Shown here piece after piece: positions 23,536-32,926 of a stretch of DNA of 64,000 nucleotides. The notes beneath the pieces are model-generated. The model saw only the letters and a list, made by a program, of their open reading frames with translations, ran no database searches and had not been told where the DNA came from. The DNA comes from Flavobacterium reichenbachii. GTDB taxonomy: Bacteria > Bacteroidota > Bacteroidia > Flavobacteriales > Flavobacteriaceae. The translations under genes and the position numbers were made by a program. The first letter of the stretch is position 1; each line of letters begins with the position of its first letter. Where the stretch lies: the NCBI RefSeq assembly GCF_002217435.1, contig NZ_MUHF01000007.1:32950-96949 (forward strand). Direction: 5' to 3'.

Positions 23536-24690
23536 TTACTGAGAAATCACCTTAATAGTATTCTTAACTTCCTCTGCAATTCGTCTTGCTTCTTGCATAT
23601 CTTCATTAACAATCGTAACGTGGCCCATTTTTCTAAAAGGACGTGTTTGCTTTTTACCATAAATATGAGGTGTTACACCATCCCAGCCTAAAATAGTTTC
23701 GATATTTTCATAAACTACATCTCCGGAATAACCTTCGGCGCCTACTAAATTGACCATAATTCCGGCAACTTTGCTGTCGGTATTTCCTAACGGAAGATCC
23801 AGAATCGCGCGTAAATGATTTTCGAATTGTGAAGTATAGCTTGCTTCAATAGAATAATGACCAGAATTGTGTGGACGCGGTGCAACTTCATTAACCAAAA
23901 TTTCATCCTCATTGGTTTGGAACATTTCAACGGCCAAAAGTCCTACGTGATTGAATTTCTCCGAAACATTCAAAGCAATGGCTCTGGCTTTTTCGGCTAC
24001 TTTTTCGTCAATTCTTGCTGGGCAGATTACATATTCCACCTGATTGGCTTCTGGATGGAATTCCATTTCAACAACCGGATATGTTTTTATTTCTCCTGAT
24101 GGATTTCTTACCACAATAACAGCTAATTCATTTTTGAATGGAACCATTGTTTCTGCAATACATTCCACATTTGGTAAATCATCTAAATCTGAAATCTGGC
24201 GAATTACTTTTACGCCATTTCCATCGTAGCCAAATTCTGTGCATTTCCAAACAAATGGAATGGTAATTTCATTATCTCCAACTGATTTTGACAAATGTTC
24301 GTGATTGTCAAATCTTAAGTAAGCAGCTGTCGGAATATTACTTTCGGTATAAAAAGCTTTTTGAACTCCTTTATTCTGAATTCCTTTTAAAGTTTTTGGA
24401 GATGGATATACTTTTACACCTTCGTTTTCTAATTGTGTCAAAGCTTCAAGATTAACCAGTTCGATTTCGAAAGTTAAAACGTCGACTTGTTTTCCGAAGT
24501 TGTACACCGTTTCATAATCCATTAAATCACCTTGGAAGAATTTATTGCAGGCAATTTTACTCGGTGCTTCGTCGCTTGGATCCAAAACGTAGGTTTGTAT
24601 GTCAAATTTTCTGGTGTCAGACAAAAGCATTTTGCCTAATTGTCCTCCGCCTAATATTCCTAATTTAAAATCAGAAGAAAAATAATTCAT
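23536..24690 (-). CDS. purK: 5-(carboxyamino)imidazole ribonucleotide synthase
   Basis: 384 residues from the ATG at 24690 (MNYFSSDFKLGILGGGQLGKML). The in-frame extension to 24759 lies over the promoter and is rejected. An ATP-grasp enzyme that carboxylates AIR with bicarbonate and ATP. Seen are the N-terminal ILGGGQLGKM, TFEIELVNLEALTQLE, PFVWKCTEFGYDGNGV, and ILVNEVAPRPHNSGHYSIEA near residues 265-284. It heads a purK - membrane gene - purE unit, with a good promoter at 24707-24736. Confidence 0.97.
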   Translation of the reverse strand: MNYFSSDFKLGILGGGQLGKMLLSDTRKFDIQTYVLDPSDEAPSKIACNKFFQGDLMDYETVYNFGKQVDVLTFEIELVNLEALTQLENEGVKVYPSPKTLKGIQNKGVQKAFYTESNIPTAAYLRFDNHEHLSKSVGDNEITIPFVWKCTEFGYDGNGVKVIRQISDLDDLPNVECIAETMVPFKNELAVIVVRNPSGEIKTYPVVEMEFHPEANQVEYVICPARIDEKVAEKARAIALNVSEKFNHVGLLAVEMFQTNEDEILVNEVAPRPHNSGHYSIEASYTSQFENHLRAILDLPLGNTDSKVAGIMVNLVGAEGYSGDVVYENIETILGWDGVTPHIYGKKQTRPFRKMGHVTIVNEDMQEARRIAEEVKNTIKVISQ

Positions 24691-24706
24691 TTGTGTTGTG
24701 TTTTTG

Positions 24707-24736
24707 CAAAGATACTTGATAAAATAGAATTGCCAA
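24707..24736 (-). promoter_or_regulatory. Promoter of the purK-purE unit
   Basis: TTG and TATCTTTG on the minus strand are spaced by 19 bp, the textbook Bacteroidota arrangement. The box ends 16 bp before the purK ATG. Confidence 0.7.
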
Positions 24737-24888
24737 TTTATTGCGTATAGAATTGTCAATTTTTGATATTCTAAAGCTAAAAAAAAAGATTTTTCATTTT
24801 TATAAATATTTTAAGTAATATTTTGTTTTCAATAGTCGAATTATTAGGTTTGTTCTCTTTTTTAACCGCCATATATTCAGTAAATTAC

Positions 24889-25941
24889 ATGACTACAAAT
24901 GATTGGGCCAAACATATTCAGAAATTTCTTTTCCTTTTGAAAGATGGTTTTTTTGAATTGCCGTATTTGTCTAATTCGCCACAAGTAATGCTTGACAGCC
25001 TTATAAAATTGCCTATCATAAATCATACAGCATCAACACAGCTGATTACTACAGATAATGCTTTTTGGAAAGGTAAAATGCGCTATCAAAAAATGGAGGA
25101 AGGCTTCTGGATTTTGGAAACCAATATTCAAATGAAAGAAAATATATTGGCAAAGGCGACTTATACTCAGGATCATCTAAAAGAATATTACATTTTATCT
25201 TTTTCTGTTTTCGAATATAAATTTCCTGTAAAGCAAGATCAGAATATTATTTTGTTGAGCACTTGCTGGACTTTTTATAAGCCCGATACTGAGATCGCAA
25301 CTTATTTTTATAAAGAAACAGAAGGCAAGTTTTTTAATATTGCTATGAATAAGGAATGGGTTCATAAGAATATAAAATCGGGTAAATTTTGCGATAAGGG
25401 AGTTCTGGAACGTTTTTTTAATAATCAGAAAGGATTTTATACCTGGCTGGATATTGCTCCAAATGCTCATAAACTATCAAAAAAAATATCAAAAATTTTA
25501 GAGCCTGAAAATAACAGCAGTGTCAATATCGAGGCATTACAAAAAAACTGCAGGAAGTTAATTACAGCATTTTTTAACAATGCATTTGAAGACAGTAGAA
25601 TTCCGGATAATATTTCGCTTAGTAATCTGGATTACTTTACTGTGGCTAAAGCAGAGAGGATAATTTTGCAGAATCTGCAGTCTAATTTTTTAGGGATTGA
25701 AAAAATTGCTTCTGAAGTCAATACTTCTCCAACCAAGCTAAAAGCTAATTTTAAAAGCGTATTCGGATTTTCGATGCTGCAATATCACAAAGAAAAAAAT
25801 ATACTTCTGGCAAAACAATTACTTGAAAAATCAGATTTTGAAATTCAAATAATTGCAGTAATAACAGGCTATGAAAGTGCGAGTAAATTTACTGCAGCTT
25901 TTAAGAAAAGATATGGAGAACTGCCTTCGGATTTTAGATAA
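24889..25941 (+). CDS. AraC-family transcriptional regulator, first of a tandem pair
   Basis: 350 residues from ATG 24889 (MTTNDWAKHIQKFLF). The open frame extends to a TTG at 24823, but this start aligns with that of the next paralog. The C-terminal ~100 residues are the double helix-turn-helix of AraC proteins: FLGIEKIASEVNTSPTKLKA, then FGFSMLQYHKEKNILLAKQL, then GYESASKFTAAFKKRYGELP. The N-terminal ~230 residues are an unnamed sensory domain sharing FFELPYLSNSP and MEEGFWIL with the neighbour. It lies 2.2 kb before the adhesin gene, whose promoter region holds AraC-like 21-bp direct repeats. Confidence 0.88.
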   Translation: MTTNDWAKHIQKFLFLLKDGFFELPYLSNSPQVMLDSLIKLPIINHTASTQLITTDNAFWKGKMRYQKMEEGFWILETNIQMKENILAKATYTQDHLKEYYILSFSVFEYKFPVKQDQNIILLSTCWTFYKPDTEIATYFYKETEGKFFNIAMNKEWVHKNIKSGKFCDKGVLERFFNNQKGFYTWLDIAPNAHKLSKKISKILEPENNSSVNIEALQKNCRKLITAFFNNAFEDSRIPDNISLSNLDYFTVAKAERIILQNLQSNFLGIEKIASEVNTSPTKLKANFKSVFGFSMLQYHKEKNILLAKQLLEKSDFEIQIIAVITGYESASKFTAAFKKRYGELPSDFR

Positions 25942-25962
25942 AATTAAAATTGGACTATAAAT

Positions 25963-27024
25963 ATGAATGTAGGAAAGTGGATTAAATTTATAAAAGAGAA
26001 TATTAATTTCTACAGGGATGGTTTTTTTGAACTGCCTTACTTGTCTAATTCCCCAGAAGTTATTGTAAAAAGTATTGTAAATTCTCCATCAGTAAAACAT
26101 GTTGTAGAAGAACAAGCCGTTTACAGAAATAATCCTTTTTCTAAAGGTGTTATGCGCTATCGGGAAATCGAAGAAGGCTTCTGGATTATTGCAACAAGCA
26201 TTACTTTCAAAAAAAATGTAATGCTCAAGGCTATCTACGATAATGATTTTCCGTGTGATTATTATACACTTACCTTTTCGGTTTTTGAGAGTGAAGTAAA
26301 ACTTCAAAATACATTTGCCGATAAAACTCCTTTTTCTAGTAAATATTGGGGGTTTAAAAGACCAGGAACAGAAGTTGGTGCTTATTTCTATAAAGGTTCT
26401 GTCTGCGAATTTTATTTGTACGCCTTTAGCAGGGAATGGGCAGAACACAATTTTTCTTTTGGAGCGCTGCCGGAAGACAATCAGATTAAAAAATTTCTAA
26501 ATTCTGATAAAGGTTTTATTACCTATCAGGATATTGTTCCGAGAGCTGCAGAATTGTCTAAAGAAATTTTGATTAATCTGGAAAAGAACAATCAGGATTT
26601 GTTTAGTAAAGCTATTTTAAAAACACAGACTTTTCAATTGGTAAGTACTTTTTTTAAAAATGCTTTTTTAGATCAGCGAATAGGAAATTTTAATCCGTTG
26701 GAAACTCTGGATTACAGGAAAATTGCAAAAGCAGAAAAATTGCTTTTAGACAACATTACTACTCCATTTTTGGGTGTAGAATATATTGCCGAAAAAGTAG
26801 GTCTTTCGCCAACAAAACTCAAATTGACATTTAAATCTGTTCATGGCGTTTCTATGGGACAATATCATAAAGAAAAGAAAATGCTGCTCGCCATGCAGAT
26901 GATTCAGAATACAGATTTACAGATCAAACATATTGCTTTAGCGACTGGTTATAAGAGTTCTAGCAAGTTTACAGTAAACTTTAAAAGCCGTTTTGGAAAA
27001 ATGCCTTCAGAAATCAGATTATAA
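25963..27024 (+). CDS. AraC-family transcriptional regulator, second of a tandem pair
   Basis: A 353-residue paralog of the upstream protein along its full length: GFFELPYLSNSPEV near the start, IEEGFWIIATSI in the middle, and the C-terminal FLGVEYIAEKVGLSPTKLKL plus GYKSSSKFTVNFKSRFGKMP. It follows after 21 bp, so both come from one transcript. Two related regulators could form heterodimers or divide the two target promoters at 27197 and 27782. The signal they sense is unknown. Confidence 0.88.
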   Translation: MNVGKWIKFIKENINFYRDGFFELPYLSNSPEVIVKSIVNSPSVKHVVEEQAVYRNNPFSKGVMRYREIEEGFWIIATSITFKKNVMLKAIYDNDFPCDYYTLTFSVFESEVKLQNTFADKTPFSSKYWGFKRPGTEVGAYFYKGSVCEFYLYAFSREWAEHNFSFGALPEDNQIKKFLNSDKGFITYQDIVPRAAELSKEILINLEKNNQDLFSKAILKTQTFQLVSTFFKNAFLDQRIGNFNPLETLDYRKIAKAEKLLLDNITTPFLGVEYIAEKVGLSPTKLKLTFKSVHGVSMGQYHKEKKMLLAMQMIQNTDLQIKHIALATGYKSSSKFTVNFKSRFGKMPSEIRL

Positions 27025-27065
27025 TCGCTGTAAAATTCTTCCTTTTTTGTAATTTATAATTTTTT

Positions 27066-27088
27066 CGCCACCATTCGGCGGTATTTTT
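27066..27088 (+). terminator. Weak terminator candidate after the AraC pair
   Basis: CGCC(accattc)GGCG followed by a T-rich stretch; the stem is only 4 bp. Confidence 0.3.
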
Positions 27089-27196
27089 GTTGTTAATTTG
27101 TTTTTATTTATTTAATGTTTAAGTGATTGATTGTTAGATTTTTATGTTTTAAAATATTGTCTTTTGATTTACTTTTTTTTGTAGAAAAAAATATTG

Positions 27197-27260
27197 GTCG
27201 TAACGGGCTATCGAAATGTCGTATTGGGCTAGTAACCAATTAGATTTCCGTATATTTTTG
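27197..27260 (+). promoter_or_regulatory. Promoter block P1 with AraC-type direct repeat
   Basis: Half-sites GTCGTAACGGGCTA (27197-27210) and GTCGTATTGGGCTA (27218-27231) repeat with a 21-bp period, as at classical AraC sites. After exactly 21 bp comes TATTTTTG (27253-27260), a good -7 box. The same layout recurs at 27782-27845. Confidence 0.75.
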
Positions 27261-27283
27261 TTTTTAACTCTAAATTAAAAAAC

Positions 27284-27403
27284 ATGACAAAAAATTACCT
27301 TAACCTGACGAATTCATTTCGTATTTTTCAAGAAATGCTTTATTTCATATTTTCCAAAAATGATTTAAAGCTGCGCCCTCTACCAATTACAAATAAATTT
27401 TAA
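27284..27403 (+). CDS. 39-residue leader ORF of block P1
   Basis: ATG 23 bp after the -7 box, 39 codons, stop at 27401. The peptide begins MTKNYLNLTNSFRIFQEML. Without gaps it matches the small ORF of block P2 at Met1, Leu6, Asn10, Arg13, Phe15, Gln16 and Leu19. Whether it is translated is unknown; it could be a regulatory peptide or just part of a structured leader. Confidence 0.4.
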   Translation: MTKNYLNLTNSFRIFQEMLYFIFSKNDLKLRPLPITNKF

Positions 27404-27549
27404 AAACGAACTAATTTTGGTTAAATTGAAATCACTCCGTTTAAGTCTGGAATCAAAACTAAATCATCTGGTTTTGATTTTAAGATTTTAAGTTATCGCA
27501 TTTAAAATTAAATTGTGATACTTTTTGCGATTAAGCAAGTTTTTAATTG

Positions 27550-27592
27550 AATTCCTAAAAGTTTTTTTGAAAAGCTTTTAGGAATTTGCTTT
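27550..27592 (+). terminator. Terminator ending the P1 transcript
   Basis: A perfect 12-bp stem AATTCCTAAAAG/CTTTTAGGAATT (27550-27561 with 27575-27586), then a T-rich tail. It would close a transcript of roughly 320 nt from P1. Confidence 0.65.
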
Positions 27593-27781
27593 TTAGCTGT
27601 GTAAAATTCTTTCTTTTTGATGAAATTTTCTAATTTTTCCAGCATACAATTGATTTTTTTTTAAGATTTAATTAACACCGTATTTATACCTGTTTTTATT
27701 TTTAATTTATTGTTTTTCAGGTTTTTAACATCCTTGTTTATAAAGTTTTGAACAGTCTGGCCTGTATGCCAAATCCTGCTG

Positions 27782-27845
27782 GTCGTTTCGGGCTATCGAT
27801 GTGTCCGAATGGGCTATTCCACAATATTATTTCAATATAATTTTG
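27782..27845 (+). promoter_or_regulatory. Promoter block P2 with AraC-type direct repeat (adhesin promoter)
   Basis: Half-sites GTCGTTTCGGGCTA (27782-27795) and GTCCGAATGGGCTA (27803-27816) have a 21-bp period. TAATTTTG follows after 21 bp at 27838-27845. Spacings equal those of P1. It lies about 265 bp before the adhesin ATG with no terminator between, so it should drive the adhesin gene. Confidence 0.75.
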
Positions 27846-27868
27846 TCGGATAAACTAACCGATCCAAT

Positions 27869-27949
27869 ATGATAATAAAACTACTCTTCACCGCGAATGA
27901 TATTCGCAATTTTCAAAAAACTCTTATCATTGATTTGTCTCACCAATAA
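27869..27949 (+). CDS. 26-residue leader ORF of block P2
   Basis: ATG 23 bp after the -7 box, the same distance as in P1. It encodes MIIKLLFTANDIRNFQKTL and a short tail, similar to the P1 peptide. It precedes the adhesin start by 160 bp in a long leader. Translation is unproven. Confidence 0.4.
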   Translation: MIIKLLFTANDIRNFQKTLIIDLSHQ

Positions 27950-28110
27950 GGCAACTTGTATTACAGCAGTTTTTTAAATTCCTTTTTATAAAATAAAAAT
28001 TTGTCTCAGGACAAGATAAAGTTCCATTGTAAGAAACAATTGGAACAGGAATTTTATTGCTTTTTGCAAAATGATAAACTAGAGATTCATAAAAACCAAA
28101 CTCAATAAAT

Positions 28111-31100
28111 ATGAAAAAAAACATTTTATTAATAATTATAATCAGCCTCATGCAAACCTTTACAGTGTTTGCACAAACGCAGGTATATGATATACTAAAT
28201 TGTGGTCCAAATGTAGCCACATGCGCAAGCCCTTATACAGTTAGATACGCTTATCCGAATAATAATTCTCTTCAATTACAATGGACATCAGTAGTCAATT
28301 TGATTCCAGCTAGTATTACTGTAGAGCTGAATTATGCAGTTAATTGTAATGGTGTAGGAAGTAATAATAAGGTAAAATTTAACGGTTCGCTGCAATCTGC
28401 TCAGTCAGTTCCGCCTGCAAATTTGTGTGATTGCAGTCCAATTAGTTCTGCACTTGCTACCTGGACTTTAAATCCGTCAAATTACACTCCCGGAGGAGTC
28501 AACATAATAGATATAGAAGCGATGTCAAGTTTTGAAGGTCTGGAGATTCTTCCAGGTCATCCCGGTGTCTATGCAAGAGTAACTGTAAATTATAGTCCAA
28601 TTCCTGAAATTAATATTAAAGGAGGCACAGTTTCTATTGCAAATGGTGATAGTACACCAACTGCTGGCGACCTTACTGATTATGGAGCAGTATCTCCAGG
28701 AACTCCATTAGATCATACTTTTACAATAGAGAATCTAGGAGGGAATTCTTTATCGTTAACAGGAACACCTATCGTAAGTATAAGTGGCAGTACTGCTTTT
28801 TCAGTACAAACACAGCCAGCTTCAAATACTATAGCGGGTTCAGGTTCAGAGACATTCGCGGTTCGTTTTAATCCTACTTGTACACAAACAGGTTTACAAA
28901 CTGCAGTGATTAGTATTGCAAATGATGATTCAGATGAAAACCCATATACTTTTACTGTACAGGGAACAGGAGTAGACAATGTAAAACCAACTGCAGCGGC
29001 AAAGAACATTACGGTTCAGTTAGGTTCAGCTGGAAATGTTATAGTAAATGCAAGTCAGCTAAATGATGGAAGTACCGATAATTGTGGAATTGCAAACTAT
29101 AAAGCAGCTGCAGGATTTACAGGAACTGCTTGTGGTATTGTTGGAGAAGGCAGTAATTTAAGCTTAAATGCTCCTGCGGGATCCGTTTTTAATAACATTC
29201 TATACGCTCGTTATGGTGTTACATATGGGACTTGCGGAAGTTTTATCCCAGGTTTTTGTAATTCTGGTAATAGTACGTTAGAAGTGACAAATGCTTTTAT
29301 TGGAAAAAATAGCGGCAGTATTGTTGCCGATAATACTACGTTTGGTGATCCTTGCGGCGGAACACCAAAAAATTTAGCGGTTCAGCTTAGTTATGGACCA
29401 GTTGTAGGATCAGAACAAACTTCAATAACTTATACTTGTGCAGATATTGGTATTCACAATGTAACATTATTTGTTACCGACAATAGTGGAAACGTTTCAA
29501 CAGCAGAAGCAACAATAACAGTTCAGGATATTATAATTCCTGTTATTACTGCTGACGGAGATAAAAATGTAAACGCTGACGCAGGTATTTGTGGCGCAAG
29601 TGTTTCGGTTTCTGCCTCTGCGACAGACAATTGTTCAGTTGGAACACCAACCGGAGTAAGAAGCGATGCGCAATTACTAACAGACGTTTACCCTTTAGGA
29701 ATAACAACCATTACCTGGAATGTAACTGACGCCAACGGAAATGCTGCGGCTGCTGTGACTCAAAAGGTAACGGTAACAGACAATCAGATTCCTGTTATTA
29801 CGGCAAATGGAGATAAAAATGTAAACGCTGACGCAGGTATTTGTGGCGCAAGTGTTTCAGTTTCTGCTTCTGCTGCAGATAATTGCTCAGTTGGAACACC
29901 AACCGGAGTAAGAAGCGATGCGCAATTACTTACAGACATTTACCCTGTAGGAACGACAACTATTACATGGAATGTAACTGACGCCAACGGAAATGCAGCA
30001 GCTGCTGTGACTCAAACAGTAACGGTAGCAGACAATCAGATTCCTGTTATTACGGCAAATGGAGATAAAAATGTAAACGCAGACGCAGGTACTTGTGGCG
30101 CAAGTGTTTCGGTTTCTGCTTCTGCTGCAGACAATTGCTCCGTTGGAACACCAACCGGAGTAAGAAGCGATGCACAATTACTTACAGACGTTTATCCTGT
30201 AGGAACGACAACTATTACCTGGAATGTAACTGATGCCAACGGAAATGTGGCTGCTGCTGTGACTCAAACAGTAACGGTAACAGACAATATTCTTCCAACA
30301 GTACTTACAAAAAATATTATAGTTCCGTTAGATGCGTTAGGAACTGTTTCAATATCAGCTTCGGATGTTGATGATAACTCATCTGATAATTGTGGTATTG
30401 CTACAAGAGAATTAGATGTAACATCGTTTACTTGTGCAAATCTTGGTGCAAACACAGTTACTCTTAAAATTACAGATATTCATAATAATGTTTCGACAAA
30501 AACTGCAACAGTAACTGTTGAAGATAAAATTGCACCAACTGTTGCTGCAAAAAATATAATAGTACAATTGGATGCTTCAGGAAATGCTTCAATTGCAGCT
30601 GCAGATGTTAATAATAATTCAACAGATATTTGCGGAACTCCAGCACTGTCTGTTTTCCCTAATACATTCACTTGTGCGAATGTTGGAATCAATACGGTTA
30701 CTTTAACAGCTACAGATGCTAGCGGGAACAGCTCATCTGCAACGGCAACAGTTACCATAGAGGATAAAACTGCTCCAATAGTACTTACAAAAAACATTAC
30801 AGTTCAATTAGATGCTTCAGGAAATGCTTCAATTACAGCGGCTGCAGTTAATAATGGATCAACAGATTCTTGTGGAACCCCATCTTTAACGGTTTCTCCA
30901 AATACATTTACTTGTGCTAATGTTGGAGCAAATACAGTTACATTGACTGCATCAGATGCAAATGGAAATACTTCTACTAAAACGGCAGTTGTAACTGTTG
31001 AAAGTAAAATTGCAGCAGTTGTTTTAACTAAGAATGTTACAGTACAATTGGATGCTTTAGGAAATGCTTCTATAACAGCAGGTCAAATTGATAACGGAAG

Positions 31101-31920
31101 TTCAAGCGCTTGTGGTATTGCTTCTATTACTGTAAATCCACAAACCTTTAGCTGTTCAAATGTTGGAGCTAATACGGTTAGACTTACAGTTGTTGACGTA
31201 AACGGAAACACCTCTTCTGCAACTGCAGTAGTAACAGTTCAGGATATTACTGCGCCAATTGTGATAACTAGAAATATTAGTGTAGAATTGGATGCGTCTG
31301 GAGATGCTTCTATAACTGCAGCTGAAATTAATAACGGAAGTACAGATACTTGCGGAATCACAGCATACACTTTAAGCAAATCTTCTTTTAATTGTACTAA
31401 TGCTGGTGTCAACACGGTTATTCTAACAGTTAGAGACAGAAATGGAAATATAGCAACAGGGACCGCAACAGTTACAGTTTTAAATTCATTTGAAGATAAT
31501 GATTCAGACGGAATTAAAGATAATTGTGACGATGACGATGATAACGATGGAGTTTCAGACCGATCAGATAATTGTCCTTTAGTATCTAATCCTTATCAGG
31601 AAGACAGAAATCATAACGGTCTTGGTGACGCATGTGATTCTGAACAAATGAATATCTCTCAAGCTTTTACTCCAAACGGGGACGGAATTAATGATACTTG
31701 GGTTATTTCTAATATAGAAAGACATCCAAATTCTGTAGTACGTGTTTTTAACCGTTGGGGAACACAAGTATTTATTGCTAAAAATTACCAAAACGATTGG
31801 GACGGACATTACAAAAACAATTCTCAATCACTGCCGGAATCAAGTTCATATTACTATCAAATCGATTTAGATGGAGATGGTACAACAGATAAAGAAGGCT
31901 GGATTTATATCACAAGGTAA
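28111..31920 (+). CDS. Large secreted adhesin with HYR and 80-residue repeats and T9SS type B sorting domain
   Basis: A 1269-residue protein. Signal peptide at 1-21 (ending VFAQ). Residues ~170-290 resemble a choice-of-anchor D/ASPM-SPD2-Hydin-like domain ([18 protein letters not shown]). Three nearly identical ~84-residue HYR-type repeats lie at ~476-726, then five 80-residue repeats at ~727-1126, each with Cys at positions 35 and 49. An Asp-rich, calcium-binding, thrombospondin-3-like stretch follows ([19 protein letters not shown], ~1130-1170). The C-terminal ~90 residues ([29 protein letters not shown]) are the gliding-associated/type B T9SS signal, so the protein is exported through T9SS and attached to the surface with help of the adjacent PorP/SprF protein. 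Confidence 0.9.
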   Translation: MKKNILLIIIISLMQTFTVFAQTQVYDILNCGPNVATCASPYTVRYAYPNNNSLQLQWTSVVNLIPASITVELNYAVNCNGVGSNNKVKFNGSLQSAQSVPPANLCDCSPISSALATWTLNPSNYTPGGVNIIDIEAMSSFEGLEILPGHPGVYARVTVNYSPIPEINIKGGTVSIANGDSTPTAGDLTDYGAVSPGTPLDHTFTIENLGGNSLSLTGTPIVSISGSTAFSVQTQPASNTIAGSGSETFAVRFNPTCTQTGLQTAVISIANDDSDENPYTFTVQGTGVDNVKPTAAAKNITVQLGSAGNVIVNASQLNDGSTDNCGIANYKAAAGFTGTACGIVGEGSNLSLNAPAGSVFNNILYARYGVTYGTCGSFIPGFCNSGNSTLEVTNAFIGKNSGSIVADNTTFGDPCGGTPKNLAVQLSYGPVVGSEQTSITYTCADIGIHNVTLFVTDNSGNVSTAEATITVQDIIIPVITADGDKNVNADAGICGASVSVSASATDNCSVGTPTGVRSDAQLLTDVYPLGITTITWNVTDANGNAAAAVTQKVTVTDNQIPVITANGDKNVNADAGICGASVSVSASAADNCSVGTPTGVRSDAQLLTDIYPVGTTTITWNVTDANGNAAAAVTQTVTVADNQIPVITANGDKNVNADAGTCGASVSVSASAADNCSVGTPTGVRSDAQLLTDVYPVGTTTITWNVTDANGNVAAAVTQTVTVTDNILPTVLTKNIIVPLDALGTVSISASDVDDNSSDNCGIATRELDVTSFTCANLGANTVTLKITDIHNNVSTKTATVTVEDKIAPTVAAKNIIVQLDASGNASIAAADVNNNSTDICGTPALSVFPNTFTCANVGINTVTLTATDASGNSSSATATVTIEDKTAPIVLTKNITVQLDASGNASITAAAVNNGSTDSCGTPSLTVSPNTFTCANVGANTVTLTASDANGNTSTKTAVVTVESKIAAVVLTKNVTVQLDALGNASITAGQIDNGSSSACGIASITVNPQTFSCSNVGANTVRLTVVDVNGNTSSATAVVTVQDITAPIVITRNISVELDASGDASITAAEINNGSTDTCGITAYTLSKSSFNCTNAGVNTVILTVRDRNGNIATGTATVTVLNSFEDNDSDGIKDNCDDDDDNDGVSDRSDNCPLVSNPYQEDRNHNGLGDACDSEQMNISQAFTPNGDGINDTWVISNIERHPNSVVRVFNRWGTQVFIAKNYQNDWDGHYKNNSQSLPESSSYYYQIDLDGDGTTDKEGWIYITR
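29536..30288 (+). repeat. Three tandem ~252-bp HYR repeats
   Basis: Units begin at 29536, 29788 and 30040, exactly 252 bp apart; the last is one codon shorter. They are nearly identical at DNA level, unlike the diverged repeats that follow, so the array is recent or kept uniform by recombination. Confidence 0.85.
30289..31488 (+). repeat. Five tandem 240-bp (80-residue) repeats
   Basis: Five units of exactly 80 residues with no indels, starting [40 protein letters not shown] and [10 protein letters not shown]. Cys occurs only at positions 35 and 49 of each unit. Confidence 0.85.
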
Positions 31921-31943
31921 TTGTAAAAAATAAAATTTTAAAA

Positions 31944-32831
31944 ATGAAAATAATTAAAAATATATTAGCAGGAGCGGTACTACTATTTAGCAGTGTTCTT
32001 TTTGCACAGCAAGAAAGTCTTTTTACGACTTACCGCTACAACATGAATCTTGTAAATCCAGCTTACGTAGGTGTAGATAGAGAAACAGTTATTTCAAGTA
32101 CATTTCGTAATCAATGGACAGGAATAAAAGATGCACCACAGACTCAGGCGATTTCGTTTGGTACGCCGATAGGCAAGAATCTGGGTATTGGTCTTTCTAT
32201 GGTTTACGATAAAACATTTATAGAAAAACAAACTTTAGTAGGATTAGACATTTCTTATAAAATTCAGGTAGGCGCCCTTACAGATCTTTATCTGGGTATA
32301 AAAGCCGGAGGAAACTCTTATAATGTAAATACTTCTGGTCTGGAAACTTATGTAAATCAATCGGATCCTGCTTTAAATTCTATAAGTGAATTTAATCCAA
32401 ACGTTGGAGTTGGTGCATTATTAAAAAATGATAAATTCTACGTTTCGCTTTCTGTTCCAAGGTTGTTAAATACGGAGAGAGCTAAAAATGAAAACGGTTA
32501 TGCTTCTGTTGCAACAGACAGACCACACATTTACCTGAGCGGTGGATACAATTTTGATTTTGAAACTTTGACGCCTTTAGTTTTAAAACCGTCATTTATG
32601 CTTCGTTATGTAAATGGTGCTCCTGTATCGTTAGATGTAAACGCAATGCTTGAAGTTGATGAGTTTATTGAAATTGGAGGAATGTACAGAATTAACAAAG
32701 CATACGGTGCAATTGCCGGCTTAACAATAAGTAAGCTTTTGACTGTAGGTTATGCTTATGAAATAAGCACAGAAACACAGCTTGCAAGTGCTAAAAATAC
32801 AAACGAATTTTTCCTTCGTTTTAAATTTTAA
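31944..32831 (+). CDS. PorP/SprF-family type IX secretion outer-membrane protein
   Basis: A 295-residue beta-barrel protein with a signal peptide (ending LFAQ). The PorP/SprF signature is clear: QQESLFTTYRYNMNLVNPAYVG, then TFRNQWTGIKDAPQTQAIS, then LGIGLSMVYDKT, and a barrel ending in FFLRFKF. Such proteins pair with one T9SS type B substrate, typically encoded next door, and help its secretion or attachment. Here the partner is the adhesin 23 bp upstream, so the two form one operon ended by the terminator at 32890. Confidence 0.92.
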   Translation: MKIIKNILAGAVLLFSSVLFAQQESLFTTYRYNMNLVNPAYVGVDRETVISSTFRNQWTGIKDAPQTQAISFGTPIGKNLGIGLSMVYDKTFIEKQTLVGLDISYKIQVGALTDLYLGIKAGGNSYNVNTSGLETYVNQSDPALNSISEFNPNVGVGALLKNDKFYVSLSVPRLLNTERAKNENGYASVATDRPHIYLSGGYNFDFETLTPLVLKPSFMLRYVNGAPVSLDVNAMLEVDEFIEIGGMYRINKAYGAIAGLTISKLLTVGYAYEISTETQLASAKNTNEFFLRFKF

Positions 32832-32889
32832 ATTTAATTTTTGAATTAGTAAAAAAAATTAAAACATAAGTTTGCCCCTTATTTTTTTA

Positions 32890-32926
32890 AAGAGGATGAT
32901 CTATTTTTTAGACATCCTCTTTTTTA
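32890..32926 (+). terminator. Terminator of the adhesin-porP unit
   Basis: AAGAGGATG/CATCCTCTT stem with a 14-base loop and a T run. Confidence 0.8.

Larger units (their letters stand above)
27025..28110. other. 1.1-kb regulatory interval before the adhesin gene
   Basis: No long ORF. It contains two promoter/leader blocks 585 bp apart, each with an AraC-type direct repeat, a -7 box and a small ORF, plus a terminator between them. Details are in separate entries. Confidence 0.7.

Noticed and set aside
29926-30177. Minus-strand Cys-rich 83-residue ORF inside the adhesin gene
   Set aside because: It is the antisense of the HYR repeats; its Cys richness follows from the repeat codons. The plus-strand gene is unambiguous.
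28713-30797. Several minus-strand ORFs across the adhesin gene
   Set aside because: Shadows of a repetitive low-stop coding sequence; no promoter or family signal.
29536-31488. CRISPR-like array
   Set aside because: The period of 240-252 bp lies within a coding frame with conserved protein repeats; there are no short repeats with unique spacers.
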